A DNA stretch of 18,205 bases from Bacteroidales bacterium. Lineage in GTDB: Bacteria > Bacteroidota > Bacteroidia > Bacteroidales > UBA3663. The position numbers and the translations under genes were made by a program. This document shows, one piece after another, positions 7,553 to 15,191 of this stretch; within the stretch, counting starts at the first letter, position 1; the number at the start of each line of letters is the position of its first letter. The stretch is taken from assembly GCA_004557315.1 (NCBI GenBank), contig SFEH01000076.1, positions 1 to 18,205 of the forward strand, written 5' to 3'. The notes below the pieces were generated by a model. That model searched no databases. It was not told the origin of the DNA and saw only the letters and a list, made by a program, of their open reading frames with translations.

Positions 7553-8113
7553 ATGTTAGACGTAAAGAAAACACTGAAGGACGCTGAAGCAAAAATGCAA
7601 AGCACCGCTGAACATCTCGCTGACACTTTCGACCACATCCGTGCTGGCCGTGCAACAGTCAAACTGCTCGATGGCATCAAAGCCGACTATTACGGCTCAC
7701 CAATGGATCTCACACAGGTTGCCAACTGCTCTTGCCCTGATGCAAAGAGCATCGTCATCGCTCCTTGGGAAAAAAGTATGCTCAAGGTGATTGAGAAGGC
7801 AATCATCGACTCGCCTCTCGGCATCACACCTGAGAACAATGGCGAGATAATCCGCATCGGCCTTCCACCAATGACTGAGGAACGCCGCCGTCAACTCGCA
7901 AAGCAGGCAAAGTCGGAGGCAGAAAATGCGAAGGTTGCTGTGCGCAATATCCGCCGTGATGTTATCGAGGCTCTCAAGAAGGACATCAAGAACGGATTGC
8001 CAGAGGATGTCGAGAAGGATGCCGAGAATGACATGCAGAAGCTGCACGACAAGTATATCAAGATCCTTGACGTTCACTTCGCTGCCAAGGAGAAGGAAAT
8101 CATGTCAGTATAA
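7553..8113 (+). CDS. frr: Ribosome recycling factor
   Basis: A 186-residue translation factor that, with EF-G, splits the post-termination ribosome. The sequence shows the usual helical domain I at both ends with the hinge-linked beta domain between: FDHIRAGRATVKLLDGIKADYYGSPMDLTQVAN, then IAPWEKSMLKVIEKAI, then GLPPMTEERRRQLAKQAKSEAE, and the charged C-terminal helix. Length is typical of the family (about 185). It lies 66 bases after pyrH and 4 bases before rsgA, so it is probably in one operon with both. Confidence 0.97.
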   Translation: MLDVKKTLKDAEAKMQSTAEHLADTFDHIRAGRATVKLLDGIKADYYGSPMDLTQVANCSCPDAKSIVIAPWEKSMLKVIEKAIIDSPLGITPENNGEIIRIGLPPMTEERRRQLAKQAKSEAENAKVAVRNIRRDVIEALKKDIKNGLPEDVEKDAENDMQKLHDKYIKILDVHFAAKEKEIMSV

Positions 8114-8117
8114 TAGG

Positions 8118-9077
8118 ATGACCGGACTTGTCATCAGAAATACAGGCAGCTGGTATATGGTCAAAGTTGACCAGAATGAAGGGTTGGGCAATGATGCTCA
8201 ACCCCTCGTACCATGCAAGGTCAAGGGCAACTTCCGCCTCAAAGGCCTGCGAACTACCAATCCTGTGGCTGTAGGCGACCATGTGACAATAGTGCCAAAC
8301 AGCGATGGGAGTGCCTTTATCACCAAGATTGAGGAACGACGCAACTACATCATCAGAAGAGCCAGCAACCTCTCGAAACAGGCTCATATCCTCGCGTCGA
8401 ATATCGACAATGTCATGCTTATTGTCACCGTTGCTCACCCTGTCACCTCAACTACCTTCATCGACCGGTTTCTGGCTACTGCAGAAGCATACCGCGTGCC
8501 CGTGACTCTGGTAATCAACAAGAAAGACCTCTACTCGCCCGAGGAACTGCAATATGCCGAAAACCTCGCCTACCTCTACCGCTACATAGGCTATGAGGTA
8601 AAGATCATTTCGGTGACTACTGGCGAAGGAATGGATGAGATACGCGACATGCTGAAGGGCAAGGTCACACTGCTCTCAGGTCACAGTGGAGTGGGCAAGT
8701 CTTCGTTTATCAACACCATCCTCCCCGACCTTAACATAAGGACGGCTCAGCTGAGCGACGTACACGACCAGGGCATGCACACGACAACCTTCTCGGAGAT
8801 GTATGAAATGTCGGATCAGCCTGACAGTGGATACCTGATCGACACCCCTGGCATCAAGGGCTTCGGCACCATCGAGTTCAGCAAAGAGGAGACAAGCCAC
8901 TACTTCAAGGAGTTTTTCAGGATTGCACAAGACTGCCGCTTCAACAACTGCACTCATACCCACGAACCTGGATGCGCTGTGCTTGAAGCTCTCAAAAATC
9001 ATAGAATTAGCCAATCGAGATACGACAGCTACCTGAGCATACTCGATGACGAAACCGAAAGCAAATACCGAGAATAA
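8118..9077 (+). CDS. rsgA: Small ribosomal subunit biogenesis GTPase RsgA
   Basis: A 319-residue circularly permuted GTPase that acts late in 30S maturation. The start at 8118 (MTGLVIRNTGSWYMV) is 4 bases after the frr stop and gives the standard OB-fold N-terminus; the frame is open further upstream, but that part overlaps frr and has no family match. Motif order is the permuted one: NKKDL (G4) near residue 134, the P-loop GHSGVGKSS at about 188-196, then DTPG (G3) at about 242. The C-terminal zinc site is visible as C273, C278, H280 and C286 in CRFNNCTHTHEPGC. Its stop codon abuts the GTG start of the next gene with no gap, suggesting translational coupling. Confidence 0.95.
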   Translation: MTGLVIRNTGSWYMVKVDQNEGLGNDAQPLVPCKVKGNFRLKGLRTTNPVAVGDHVTIVPNSDGSAFITKIEERRNYIIRRASNLSKQAHILASNIDNVMLIVTVAHPVTSTTFIDRFLATAEAYRVPVTLVINKKDLYSPEELQYAENLAYLYRYIGYEVKIISVTTGEGMDEIRDMLKGKVTLLSGHSGVGKSSFINTILPDLNIRTAQLSDVHDQGMHTTTFSEMYEMSDQPDSGYLIDTPGIKGFGTIEFSKEETSHYFKEFFRIAQDCRFNNCTHTHEPGCAVLEALKNHRISQSRYDSYLSILDDETESKYRE

Positions 9078-10487
9078 GTGAAGAGCCTTGTATTATCAAT
9101 GATTGTGTGCTGTCTTGCCATGGCTCAGATGTCAATGGCGAGAGAGGTCATTGACCATATCAATACCGGCAATCCTTCACTCGACAGCCTGCTCATCGCC
9201 ATAAACCGCAATGTCAACTACCAGCAAGACAGCGTGGTGGATCGACTTTCTGCGCGTGTCTATATCAAGGGTACGTCGCAGAACCTGCAGATTGGAAAAA
9301 CAGGAAAATATCTGACCAACATTCTCCCTTTCGAAGCTCATAAGGGGAGGACAACAGCCTTCGAATCAGTCTATCACATCTCCTACCAGAACCCCTGCCA
9401 GTTGCAATTTACTCCTGTAGCACTGCGCACCAACTACAAGCGAGGCGCAAAGTTCCTTAGGGAATCATTTCAGGTGCTGCTGCCTGTCTATTCGTTCAAG
9501 GGCTCGGATGAGAACAAGGCGTATGTGCTGCCGTTTACCGATGAAGGATTGGACAAATACTGCTTTGACCAGAAGATTGACACCATTGCATCGGGCGACA
9601 GTACGCTCTATGTCATCTACTTCTCGCCTAAACACGAACACCACTCACTGGGCACAGGATATATCAAAGTGGGCGAAGACTTCGTTGTCAGGGCGATGAT
9701 GTTCTCGGGACGCGTGGATTTCGGCAAAGTGGATTCGTACATGACCTTCGAACTGGACAAGCAGACCAACACCATCATACCTAAGCAGAGCCACGCTTCA
9801 ATAAGCTATGTGTATGGTGGCAACAAGGGCGTAAACGAATTTGACACTTATCTTGAGGTGGAAGACCTGTCGTTCAGAAGCAGGAAGAGAAGTCGCACGA
9901 AGGACAACCTTGACCTAACGGATATCCTCTCCAAGAAATTTGACAAGGAGAACCTGAATGAAGTGCGTCCTATCCCACTGAGTCCTGAAGAAGATTCGCT
10001 GCTCACCAATGTCGCACCTATAAGGACGACGAGAAGAAACCTGTTCCAGCGTCTGCCTGAAATGCTGGTAGGATCGAACAACTTCAACGCCTTTGGTACT
10101 GACATGAAAATCTATGGGCCGCTCGACCCAGCATCGTTCAGCTACGACAAGATCAACGGATTTTCGTTCCGCCAAAGACTGCGTTTCTCGCACATGTCGG
10201 ACGTAGGCAGGAGCATTGGTACGCAGATCGATGTAGGCTACAGCTTCGGCATGAAGGAGCTTAGATACAATGCTTCTTTTGAATACATCTATAACCCTCG
10301 CAAGCGCGGAGGAATCAAGCTCACTGCGGCCAAGCGAGGCAGTGGCTTCTCATCGAAGTTCAAGGACGAGGTGAATGAGGTGCTTTCGGATACCAGTTCG
10401 CTCAGATTCGAAGACCTGGGCATTGACTATTACCGACGCCACGAAATGAACGTCGAACACAGCTATGTAACTACCGAGATCCAGTGA
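9078..10487 (+). CDS. DUF5686-like outer-membrane protein, N-terminal part (frame broken at its end)
   Basis: A 469-residue open frame starting with GTG directly after the rsgA stop. The GTG gives a good signal peptide (MKSLVLSMIVCCLAMAQMSMA), better than the next ATG at 9102. Residues about 25-270 look like the soluble N-terminal domain of DUF5686-type proteins (LDSLLIAINRNVNYQQDSVVDRLSARVY, then beta-rich sequence). From about 330 on, alternating aromatic strands indicate a beta-barrel (FRQRLRFSHMSDVGRSIGTQIDVGYSF). It ends at a TGA at 10485 in the middle of the barrel. The remaining strands continue in the next frame (10484-11164). The pair is best read as one gene broken by loss of one base (or gain of two), or as a sequencing error. 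The family role is not established; an envelope function is inferred. Confidence 0.7.
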   Translation: MKSLVLSMIVCCLAMAQMSMAREVIDHINTGNPSLDSLLIAINRNVNYQQDSVVDRLSARVYIKGTSQNLQIGKTGKYLTNILPFEAHKGRTTAFESVYHISYQNPCQLQFTPVALRTNYKRGAKFLRESFQVLLPVYSFKGSDENKAYVLPFTDEGLDKYCFDQKIDTIASGDSTLYVIYFSPKHEHHSLGTGYIKVGEDFVVRAMMFSGRVDFGKVDSYMTFELDKQTNTIIPKQSHASISYVYGGNKGVNEFDTYLEVEDLSFRSRKRSRTKDNLDLTDILSKKFDKENLNEVRPIPLSPEEDSLLTNVAPIRTTRRNLFQRLPEMLVGSNNFNAFGTDMKIYGPLDPASFSYDKINGFSFRQRLRFSHMSDVGRSIGTQIDVGYSFGMKELRYNASFEYIYNPRKRGGIKLTAAKRGSGFSSKFKDEVNEVLSDTSSLRFEDLGIDYYRRHEMNVEHSYVTTEIQ

Positions 10488-11164
10488 GACATGGCTCGCG
10501 CGCGGTGGCAAATACAGATAAACTGCTGAAGAAGCACTATGCCGAGTTCGTGCCTTATTTCCGCCTTACCTGGACCCCAAGGCAATACTACCACTACAAG
10601 AACAACCAGAAGCTCTATATCGCGAGCTACTATCCTACCTTCTCGTTTGAGATGGCAAGAGGAATCAAGCATGTACTGGGCTCGACGAGCGACTTCGGAC
10701 GAATGGAGTTTGATGTTCATCAGACGATACGTCTCGATGCAATGCGCTCTATCTCCTACCGAGCCGGCACGGGTTTCTTCTTCCGACAGAAAGGCGAATA
10801 CTTTATCAACTATGCCTTCTTTGCAAGAAGCACCTTCCCATCGACATGGAACGACCACATCGGAGGAGTTTTCTCGTTGATGGATGACTTCTGGTACAAC
10901 TCTACCTCACAGTATTTCCAAACGCACGTGATGTACGAAACACCGTTCCTCATCTTGCATAAGGCAAAAGCAATATCGAAATACGTTATCAAGGAACGCA
11001 TCTATATGAGCCATCTTTGGGGAGACACCAAACATGCATATTCGGAGATTGGGTTCGGAATGGGCAACAACTACTTCAACGTAGGTCTGTTTACTAGCTT
11101 CAATAGTTTACAGATCAATGAGATAGGACTAAAAGCGACCATCGAAATTGATTCACATTGGTAA
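10484..11164 (+). CDS. DUF5686-like outer-membrane protein, C-terminal barrel part (shifted frame)
   Basis: 226 residues open from a GTG at 10484 that overlaps the upstream stop (GTGA). The first residues are not convincing as a start: there is no signal peptide and the sequence begins within a barrel. From about residue 8 on, alternating strands with many aromatics continue the upstream protein (FVPYFRLTWTPRQYYHY, LYIASYYPTFSFEMARG, FDVHQTIRLD, MSYRAGTGFFF-like). The end ATIEIDSHW has an aromatic last residue, as outer-membrane barrels need for Bam recognition. Without its own signal sequence it could not reach the outer membrane alone, which supports a broken gene rather than a separate one. 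The GTGA overlap would permit coupled translation, but this is less likely. Confidence 0.65.
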   Translation: MRHGSRAVANTDKLLKKHYAEFVPYFRLTWTPRQYYHYKNNQKLYIASYYPTFSFEMARGIKHVLGSTSDFGRMEFDVHQTIRLDAMRSISYRAGTGFFFRQKGEYFINYAFFARSTFPSTWNDHIGGVFSLMDDFWYNSTSQYFQTHVMYETPFLILHKAKAISKYVIKERIYMSHLWGDTKHAYSEIGFGMGNNYFNVGLFTSFNSLQINEIGLKATIEIDSHW

Positions 11165-11171
11165 AAAAAAC

Positions 11172-11212
11172 AAAAGGCACAGGATCATTACCTGTACCTT
11201 TATTTTTTTGTA
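11172..11212. terminator. Bidirectional terminator between the rsgA block and uxuA
   Basis: An 11-position stem (11173-11183 with 11191-11201, one C/A mismatch) with a 7-nt loop has an A run on its left (11163-11170) and a T run on its right (11203-11209). It can stop transcription from both converging operons. Confidence 0.85.
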
Positions 11213-11224
11213 TTAAGAGAACAA

Positions 11225-12400
11225 TCACTTATTGGCATTCATATACTTGATAGTAGCCATCACACCGTCCATCTTTCCAAGGGCAAGCATGCGACCATGG
11301 AAAGAATAGCCAGCATTGAACGATCCCTTCTCATCGCCAAGGATACAGCGACCGTGATCGACACGCATTGGGAGACCAGGGTTCTGCTCCTCAAAGATGC
11401 GGCAAACCTCGATAAGGTTGGCACGGCCAGCGAGGTGATCTGCCTCAATGAAGTTGCCGTTTGGCTCGACATTGGTCGAACGGAGGTGAACGAAGTGAGT
11501 ACGCTTTGCATACTTGCGTGCAAGTTCTGGAATATCGTTCTGTGCACCAGCTGAAAGCGAACCACAGCAGAAAGTAAGTCCGTTGTGAGGGTTATCGACA
11601 GCATTGAGGAACCATTCGATATCCTCATCGCAAGTCACGATGCGTGGGAGACCGAGAAGCTGCATAGGTGGGTCATCAGGATGGACGCACATGTTCATGC
11701 CCCACTCATCGCATGTTGGCATGATGGCAGAGAGGAAGTAGCGCATGTTCTCACGGAGTGCATCGCGGTCGATATCCTTATAGAGTGCGAGAAGAGAGCG
11801 GAACTTGCCTACTGGGTCGAAGTCTTCCTCAGAGATGTTGCCATTGACAAAACCCTGAGTCTTGATGATGATGTTCTCGACCATACGGTCGTTGTCCTCC
11901 TTGGTCATGTGCTTAGACATCTCATCAGCCTTTGCATTCTCTTCATCTGTATAATCCTTTTCAGCTCCTTCGCGCTTGAGGATGTAACGCTCGAAATAGC
12001 AGAACTCTACCTTATCGAAATAGAGCGAAGTGCCACCGTCTGCCCAAGTGTGATAGAGATCGGTACGCGCCCAGTCGAGCACAGGCATGAAGTTATAGCA
12101 GACGGTCTTCACGCCAGCCTTGCCGAGGTTAGCGAGACTGATCTTGTATTTCTCTATGAGTTCGTCACGGTCAGGACCACCATACTTGATTGACTCCATA
12201 ACCGGGAGGCTCTCGACAACGCTCCAGCGGAGACCTGCAGCCTCAATATAGTTCTTGAGGTCCATGATTGCCTCATAAGTCCAGACATCGCCGTTCTTCA
12301 CCTCATGGAGAGCAGTTACGATGCCTTCAACACCAATCTGGCGAAGCATCTGAAGTGTGATCGGATCCTTCTTGCCAAACCAACGCCATGTTTTTTCCAT
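11225..12400 (-). CDS. uxuA: D-mannonate dehydratase
   Basis: A 391-residue enzyme that dehydrates D-mannonate to 2-keto-3-deoxy-D-gluconate in hexuronate (glucuronate) breakdown. The N-terminus MEKTWRWFGKKDPITLQMLRQIGVEGIVTALH is diagnostic, with GDVWTYEAI and WSVVESLPV following. Metal and active-site stretches are visible: CVHPDDPP, the FCCGSLSAG segment, HFVHLRSTN, and RVDHGRCILGDE near the C-terminus. Length is as usual. It stands without uxuB or other uronate genes, downstream of dgt on the same strand. The 127-bp gap between them holds a 12-bp tandem repeat and no consensus -7 element, so expression may come from the dgt promoter or from an unrecognised one. Confidence 0.95.
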   Translation of the reverse strand: MEKTWRWFGKKDPITLQMLRQIGVEGIVTALHEVKNGDVWTYEAIMDLKNYIEAAGLRWSVVESLPVMESIKYGGPDRDELIEKYKISLANLGKAGVKTVCYNFMPVLDWARTDLYHTWADGGTSLYFDKVEFCYFERYILKREGAEKDYTDEENAKADEMSKHMTKEDNDRMVENIIIKTQGFVNGNISEEDFDPVGKFRSLLALYKDIDRDALRENMRYFLSAIMPTCDEWGMNMCVHPDDPPMQLLGLPRIVTCDEDIEWFLNAVDNPHNGLTFCCGSLSAGAQNDIPELARKYAKRTHFVHLRSTNVEPNGNFIEADHLAGRANLIEVCRIFEEQNPGLPMRVDHGRCILGDEKGSFNAGYSFHGRMLALGKMDGVMATIKYMNANK

Positions 12401-12440
12401 ATAAAAATAGTATTTGTTTGTTATTTGGATTAGTTTGTAA

Positions 12441-12512
12441 TGTCTCTATTGTTGTATCTGTTATTGTATCTGTTGCTGTATCTGCTATTGTATCTATTGC
12501 TGTATCTGTTAT
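12441..12512. repeat. Tandem array of six 12-bp units upstream of uxuA
   Basis: Five units begin with an exact TGTATC at 12453, 12465, 12477, 12489 and 12501, spaced 12 bases each; a sixth, degenerate unit (TGTCTC) stands at 12441. The unit ends alternate between TAT and TGC, which gives a 24-bp superperiod. The array occupies most of the dgt-uxuA gap and would lie in the untranslated leader of uxuA. Confidence 0.9.
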
Positions 12513-12527
12513 GTTTATCATTGTCAA

Positions 12528-13868
12528 TCATAACGAGGGCAGACTCATGCCATAGATCTTACGATAAAGATCGAGGGCATAGATATCGGTCATGCCACTG
12601 ATATAGTCAAGTATTGACAATATGCGCACGTAGGCCGACTCGTGATTAGTCTCATATTGCTCGGGAATACGGTCAAGAAGGAGCTTTGAATATGACTTAT
12701 GAGGGTTGATGACAGCATCGAGCAGCTTGTCGAGAAGGACTGAGATAATCTGATGACCAGCCACTTCGATATCGACAACATCAGACGAGTTGTAGATCTT
12801 GCCGACTGCCACCTTTGAGCAACGTGCATAAGCCTGCTTTGGCACTTCGCTGATCAGGTCAATGAGAGGAGTCATGAACCTGCCTTCGAGTATCTCGTCC
12901 TCGTGTGAGATAAATGCCTCGGAACATTCATGAACAAGCAAACCGATGACACGGCTACGGAGATAGGCAATCTGCTCATTGGCATCGCTCACATAGGTCA
13001 ATCCGCGTGTTATCTTCTCGCGCGTCTCTCCTTCAAAGAAACCGAGCAACAGCTCCTGAGTCTCGGCTTGCGCAAGGAGCTTCAGACGATGTGCATCCTC
13101 AATGTCCATGATCTGATAGCAGATATCGTCGGCTGCTTCTACCAGAAAGACAAGCGGATGGCGTGCGAACTTATGCAGTTCGGGGTCAATCTCGATAATG
13201 CCAAGTTCCTGTGTCAGCTTGTTGAACGCCTCGGTCTCAGACTCGAAATATCCAAACTTCGGTTTTTTGGTCGCAGAGGTCGAAGGATAAGGGTATTTGA
13301 TGATGGATGCCAATGTTGAGTAGGTGAGCGCGAAGCCTCCTGGGCGACGTCCGTTGAACTGATGGCTGAGGAGTCGCAAGGCATTGGCATTGCCCTCAAA
13401 ATGGATGAAGTCGCACCATTGCTGATGGTTGAGCAGAGGCTTGTATTTCAAGCCGTTGCCCTCGCTGAAATATGTCGAAATGGCACGTTCGCCACTATGC
13501 CCGAAAGGAGGATTGCCCAAGTCGTGAGCCAGACAAGCCGTTGCCACGATGTCATCGAGACTGTGCAGCTTCGATATCCAAGGCTCATCCTTATACTTCT
13601 CTGACAGAGCCACGGCAGCATTGTTGGCCAATGACCTGCCAACACAAGCCACCTCAAGACTATGGGTCAATCTGTTATGCACGAACACACTGCCAGGAAG
13701 CGGAAATACCTGAGTCTTGTTCTGAAGACGTCGGAATGGTGACGAGAAGACCAGACGGTCGTAGTCACGCTGGAATTCTGTCCTTGCGTGCTGACCGCGA
13801 TCTCTCAGATGCTCTTGACCGAATCGTAATGTGGAAAGCAACTTGTTCCACTCCATCCTGTTTGCCAT
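12528..13868 (-). CDS. dgt: dGTP triphosphohydrolase (HD family)
   Basis: A 446-residue HD-domain enzyme that cleaves dNTPs, classically dGTP, to nucleoside and tripolyphosphate, balancing dNTP pools. N-terminal family signature: RTEFQRDYDRLVFSSPFRRLQNKTQVF. Metal ligands: H69 in RLTHSLEV, the H115-D116 pair in AHDLGNPPFGHSG, and an aspartate in FLVEAADDICYQI. Length is somewhat shorter than the Escherichia coli enzyme and usual for the other branch of the family. Whether dGTP is the preferred substrate in this branch is not certain. The gene has a strong consensus promoter and is followed by uxuA on the same strand. Confidence 0.93.
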   Translation of the reverse strand: MANRMEWNKLLSTLRFGQEHLRDRGQHARTEFQRDYDRLVFSSPFRRLQNKTQVFPLPGSVFVHNRLTHSLEVACVGRSLANNAAVALSEKYKDEPWISKLHSLDDIVATACLAHDLGNPPFGHSGERAISTYFSEGNGLKYKPLLNHQQWCDFIHFEGNANALRLLSHQFNGRRPGGFALTYSTLASIIKYPYPSTSATKKPKFGYFESETEAFNKLTQELGIIEIDPELHKFARHPLVFLVEAADDICYQIMDIEDAHRLKLLAQAETQELLLGFFEGETREKITRGLTYVSDANEQIAYLRSRVIGLLVHECSEAFISHEDEILEGRFMTPLIDLISEVPKQAYARCSKVAVGKIYNSSDVVDIEVAGHQIISVLLDKLLDAVINPHKSYSKLLLDRIPEQYETNHESAYVRILSILDYISGMTDIYALDLYRKIYGMSLPSL

Positions 13869-13891
13869 AAGGTGTGTCCTATTTTTCGATG

Positions 13892-13922
13892 CAAATATAC
13901 TATTTTATTCAGAAATCACAAA
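13892..13922 (-). promoter_or_regulatory. Promoter of dgt
   Basis: Minus-strand TTTG (13922-13919), a 19-base spacer and TAtaTTTG (13899-13892) match the Bacteroidetes consensus. The -7 element ends 23 bases before the start codon, so the leader is short. Confidence 0.8.
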
Positions 13923-14043
13923 AGTTTTTTTCAGAAAAAAATCGGAGTTGATATATAAAGATAAAAAACTGAAACAATATCAATCACCGAAGCAGCCTTT
14001 CTTACATAGAATCAGCTGCAATGATAGTTCATTATCTTTGGTG

Positions 14044-14072
14044 CAAATATACAAAAAAACTGAAAATATCAA
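14044..14072 (-). promoter_or_regulatory. Second promoter-like element upstream of dgt
   Basis: A minus-strand TAtaTTTG (14051-14044) with TTG at 14072-14070 (18-base spacer) points toward dgt about 180 bases ahead of it. A plus-strand TAtcTTTG (14033-14040) lies back to back with it. No open frame lies between this element and dgt, so it would make a long dgt leader or a small RNA. Confidence 0.35.
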
Positions 14073-14605
14073 TTCATTGGGTACAATAAATCCATATCTT
14101 TGCGCAATTTTGCTGATTTTTTGCGCACTTTATACAAGCGGTATTCTTTAGGACGGATATATTTGCCCAACTTCTGTAGGTCGAACTGCACGCCACTCGG
14201 ACCATCGTCTTTGCTCAGCTTCAGGCCAGGAATCTCAATCACGGGTTGCTCAATCTGCAATGGCACATAGAATTCCCTCTCCCACATCTTCAGTGCCTTG
14301 TAGGTCGAGTCGAATTTCTCTGGCTGACGCCTTTGATGAGTCAGATCCGACCAATCAGGTTCTCCTACCCACTCATGGAGCTGCTCCTTGGTCAGATCGC
14401 TCTGCTTTGGCAAAGGCGCTTCCTTCAGTCCGAACGAAAACGCGCCATCCAAAGCCTTCTTGAAAGCATCCGACAGCTCTATCTCTCCGTCTTTCCGAGC
14501 TTTGGCTCCCACTGTATCTTGCTTTGCCTGCTGCTCGACATGCTGGGCCAATGAGCTATGGATGCATAGCAACAAGAACAAGTCGAAAGCCAAGAGATAT
14601 TTCAT
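14069..14605 (-). CDS. Secreted protein of unknown function
   Basis: A 178-residue protein beginning MKYLLAFDLFLLLCIHSSLAQ, a signal peptide with probable cleavage after the alanine before Q. I chose the ATG at 14605. A TTG seven codons upstream is part of the -7 promoter element and therefore cannot be the start. The mature part is charged and has no cysteine, with no membrane segments: a helix-prone N-terminal half (IELSDAFKKALDGAFSF), then a W-rich middle (LHEWVGEPDWSDL, KMWEREFYVPLQ) and a very basic end (YIRPKEYRLYKVRKKSAKLRKDMDLLYPMN). No family is recognised. Upstream of dgt on the same strand but separated by 200 bases with promoters, so it is probably its own transcript. Confidence 0.75.
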   Translation of the reverse strand: MKYLLAFDLFLLLCIHSSLAQHVEQQAKQDTVGAKARKDGEIELSDAFKKALDGAFSFGLKEAPLPKQSDLTKEQLHEWVGEPDWSDLTHQRRQPEKFDSTYKALKMWEREFYVPLQIEQPVIEIPGLKLSKDDGPSGVQFDLQKLGKYIRPKEYRLYKVRKKSAKLRKDMDLLYPMN

Positions 14606-14623
14606 GCTGTTTATAATTTTGCG

Positions 14624-14631
14624 CAAAAATA
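14624..14631 (-). promoter_or_regulatory. -7 promoter element of the small secreted protein gene
   Basis: TAttTTTG on the minus strand, 18 bases before the ATG at 14605, gives a very short leader. It overlaps the apparent upstream TTG codon and so decides the start. Confidence 0.6.
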
Positions 14632-14924
14632 TAGAAAATACTAATATGAAGTTAAATCCGTAATAATCTTTTAACCATTCTCACATATACATGCTGCAAA
14701 ATATAGTTATTTTTTAAAACCTTCATATTTTTTTGTACACAAGACAAAAGGAAAAATACCAGTTCGACCTCACTTGCCAGACTTGGGGCGTATGCAACAA
14801 CGACCTTATGGACTTGCGTTTATCCATTGCCATCATCTGTGTTGAGTCTCAACACCAACCTCAAGCAGAATCCTGGTTATTGTTTTTTCTCATAATTTGC
14901 ATAAAAATAGCAGCCACAATCGTG

Positions 14925-14952
14925 TGATTGATATTTTTTGGGGTATCAATCA
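14925..14952. promoter_or_regulatory. Inverted repeat, candidate operator upstream of the GH31 promoter
   Basis: TGATTGATA (14925-14933) and TATCAATCA (14944-14952) are a perfect 9-bp inverted repeat with a 10-base spacer, ending 19 bases before the -33 element. Its arm length and position suit a dimeric regulator, though a weak AT-rich hairpin is also possible. Confidence 0.5.
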
Positions 14953-14971
14953 TCAGTTTTTTGTGTCAATA

Positions 14972-15003
14972 TTTGCAAATCTACCCCATACTGCTTACTT
15001 TTG
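14972..15003 (+). promoter_or_regulatory. Promoter of the GH31 gene
   Basis: TTTG (14972-14975), a 20-base spacer and TActTTTG (14996-15003) match the Bacteroidetes consensus fully. The leader to the GH31 start is about 165 bases long. Confidence 0.75.
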
Positions 15004-15029
15004 CACAAACTTACCCAAACACAAAACAC

Positions 15030-15191
15030 ATGATAATAATGCGATGACTGCTTATTATATTTGCGACTGTTTTCGTCTCTTGCCAACAGACAGTCAGAAT
15101 CCATGGATATGGATATGAACATACATGTCAACGAGGCGTTACTCGATCAGATGCGCGTCACAAAATTATAACCGAATATGAAAAAAACTAA
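15030..15191 (+). pseudogene. Possible remnant of a lipoprotein gene
   Basis: In one frame, ATG at 15030 is followed after four codons by TGA (15045). The same frame then reads LLIIFATVFVSCQQTV, which looks like a lipoprotein signal peptide with its lipid-accepting cysteine. Alternatively, an ATG at 15044 would lead into it if one base were absent. The rest of the frame (to TAA at 15189) has no recognisable family and overlaps the GH31 start. It lies directly behind a consensus promoter. This may be the decayed front of a lost lipoprotein gene, or chance. Confidence 0.25.

Larger units (their letters stand above)
14632..15177. other. 550-bp gap without an intact gene
   Basis: Very AT-rich at the left (14632-14755), then a less AT-rich stretch (about 14755-14880) with coding-like codons in one frame but no plausible start or family. 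It is followed by a perfect inverted repeat, a consensus promoter and a broken lipoprotein-like leader, listed separately. The middle stretch may be the remnant of a lost gene; the evidence is weak. Confidence 0.5.

Noticed and set aside
7926..8117. Upstream extension of the rsgA frame
   Set aside because: The frame is open but overlaps frr; the OB-fold start of RsgA is at 8118 and the extra residues are Arg/Ser-rich out-of-frame sequence.
11585..12193. Plus-strand open frame opposite uxuA
   Set aside because: It is an antisense shadow of a clearly recognised mannonate dehydratase.
12441..12512. CRISPR array
   Set aside because: Units are 12 bp and contiguous without spacers; this is a simple tandem repeat, with no cas genes nearby.
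12327..12527. Short minus-strand open frame over the 12-bp repeat
   Set aside because: It is open only because the repeat unit is a multiple of three, and it runs out of frame into uxuA; composition is low-complexity and no family fits.
14606..14626. TTG start for the secreted protein
   Set aside because: This TTG is part of the -7 promoter element, so it would lie upstream of the transcript start; the ATG at 14605 also gives a better signal peptide.
14733..14927. Plus-strand open frame in the 550-bp gap
   Set aside because: It has a non-ATG start, no promoter or family, and mixed composition; at most a decayed remnant.
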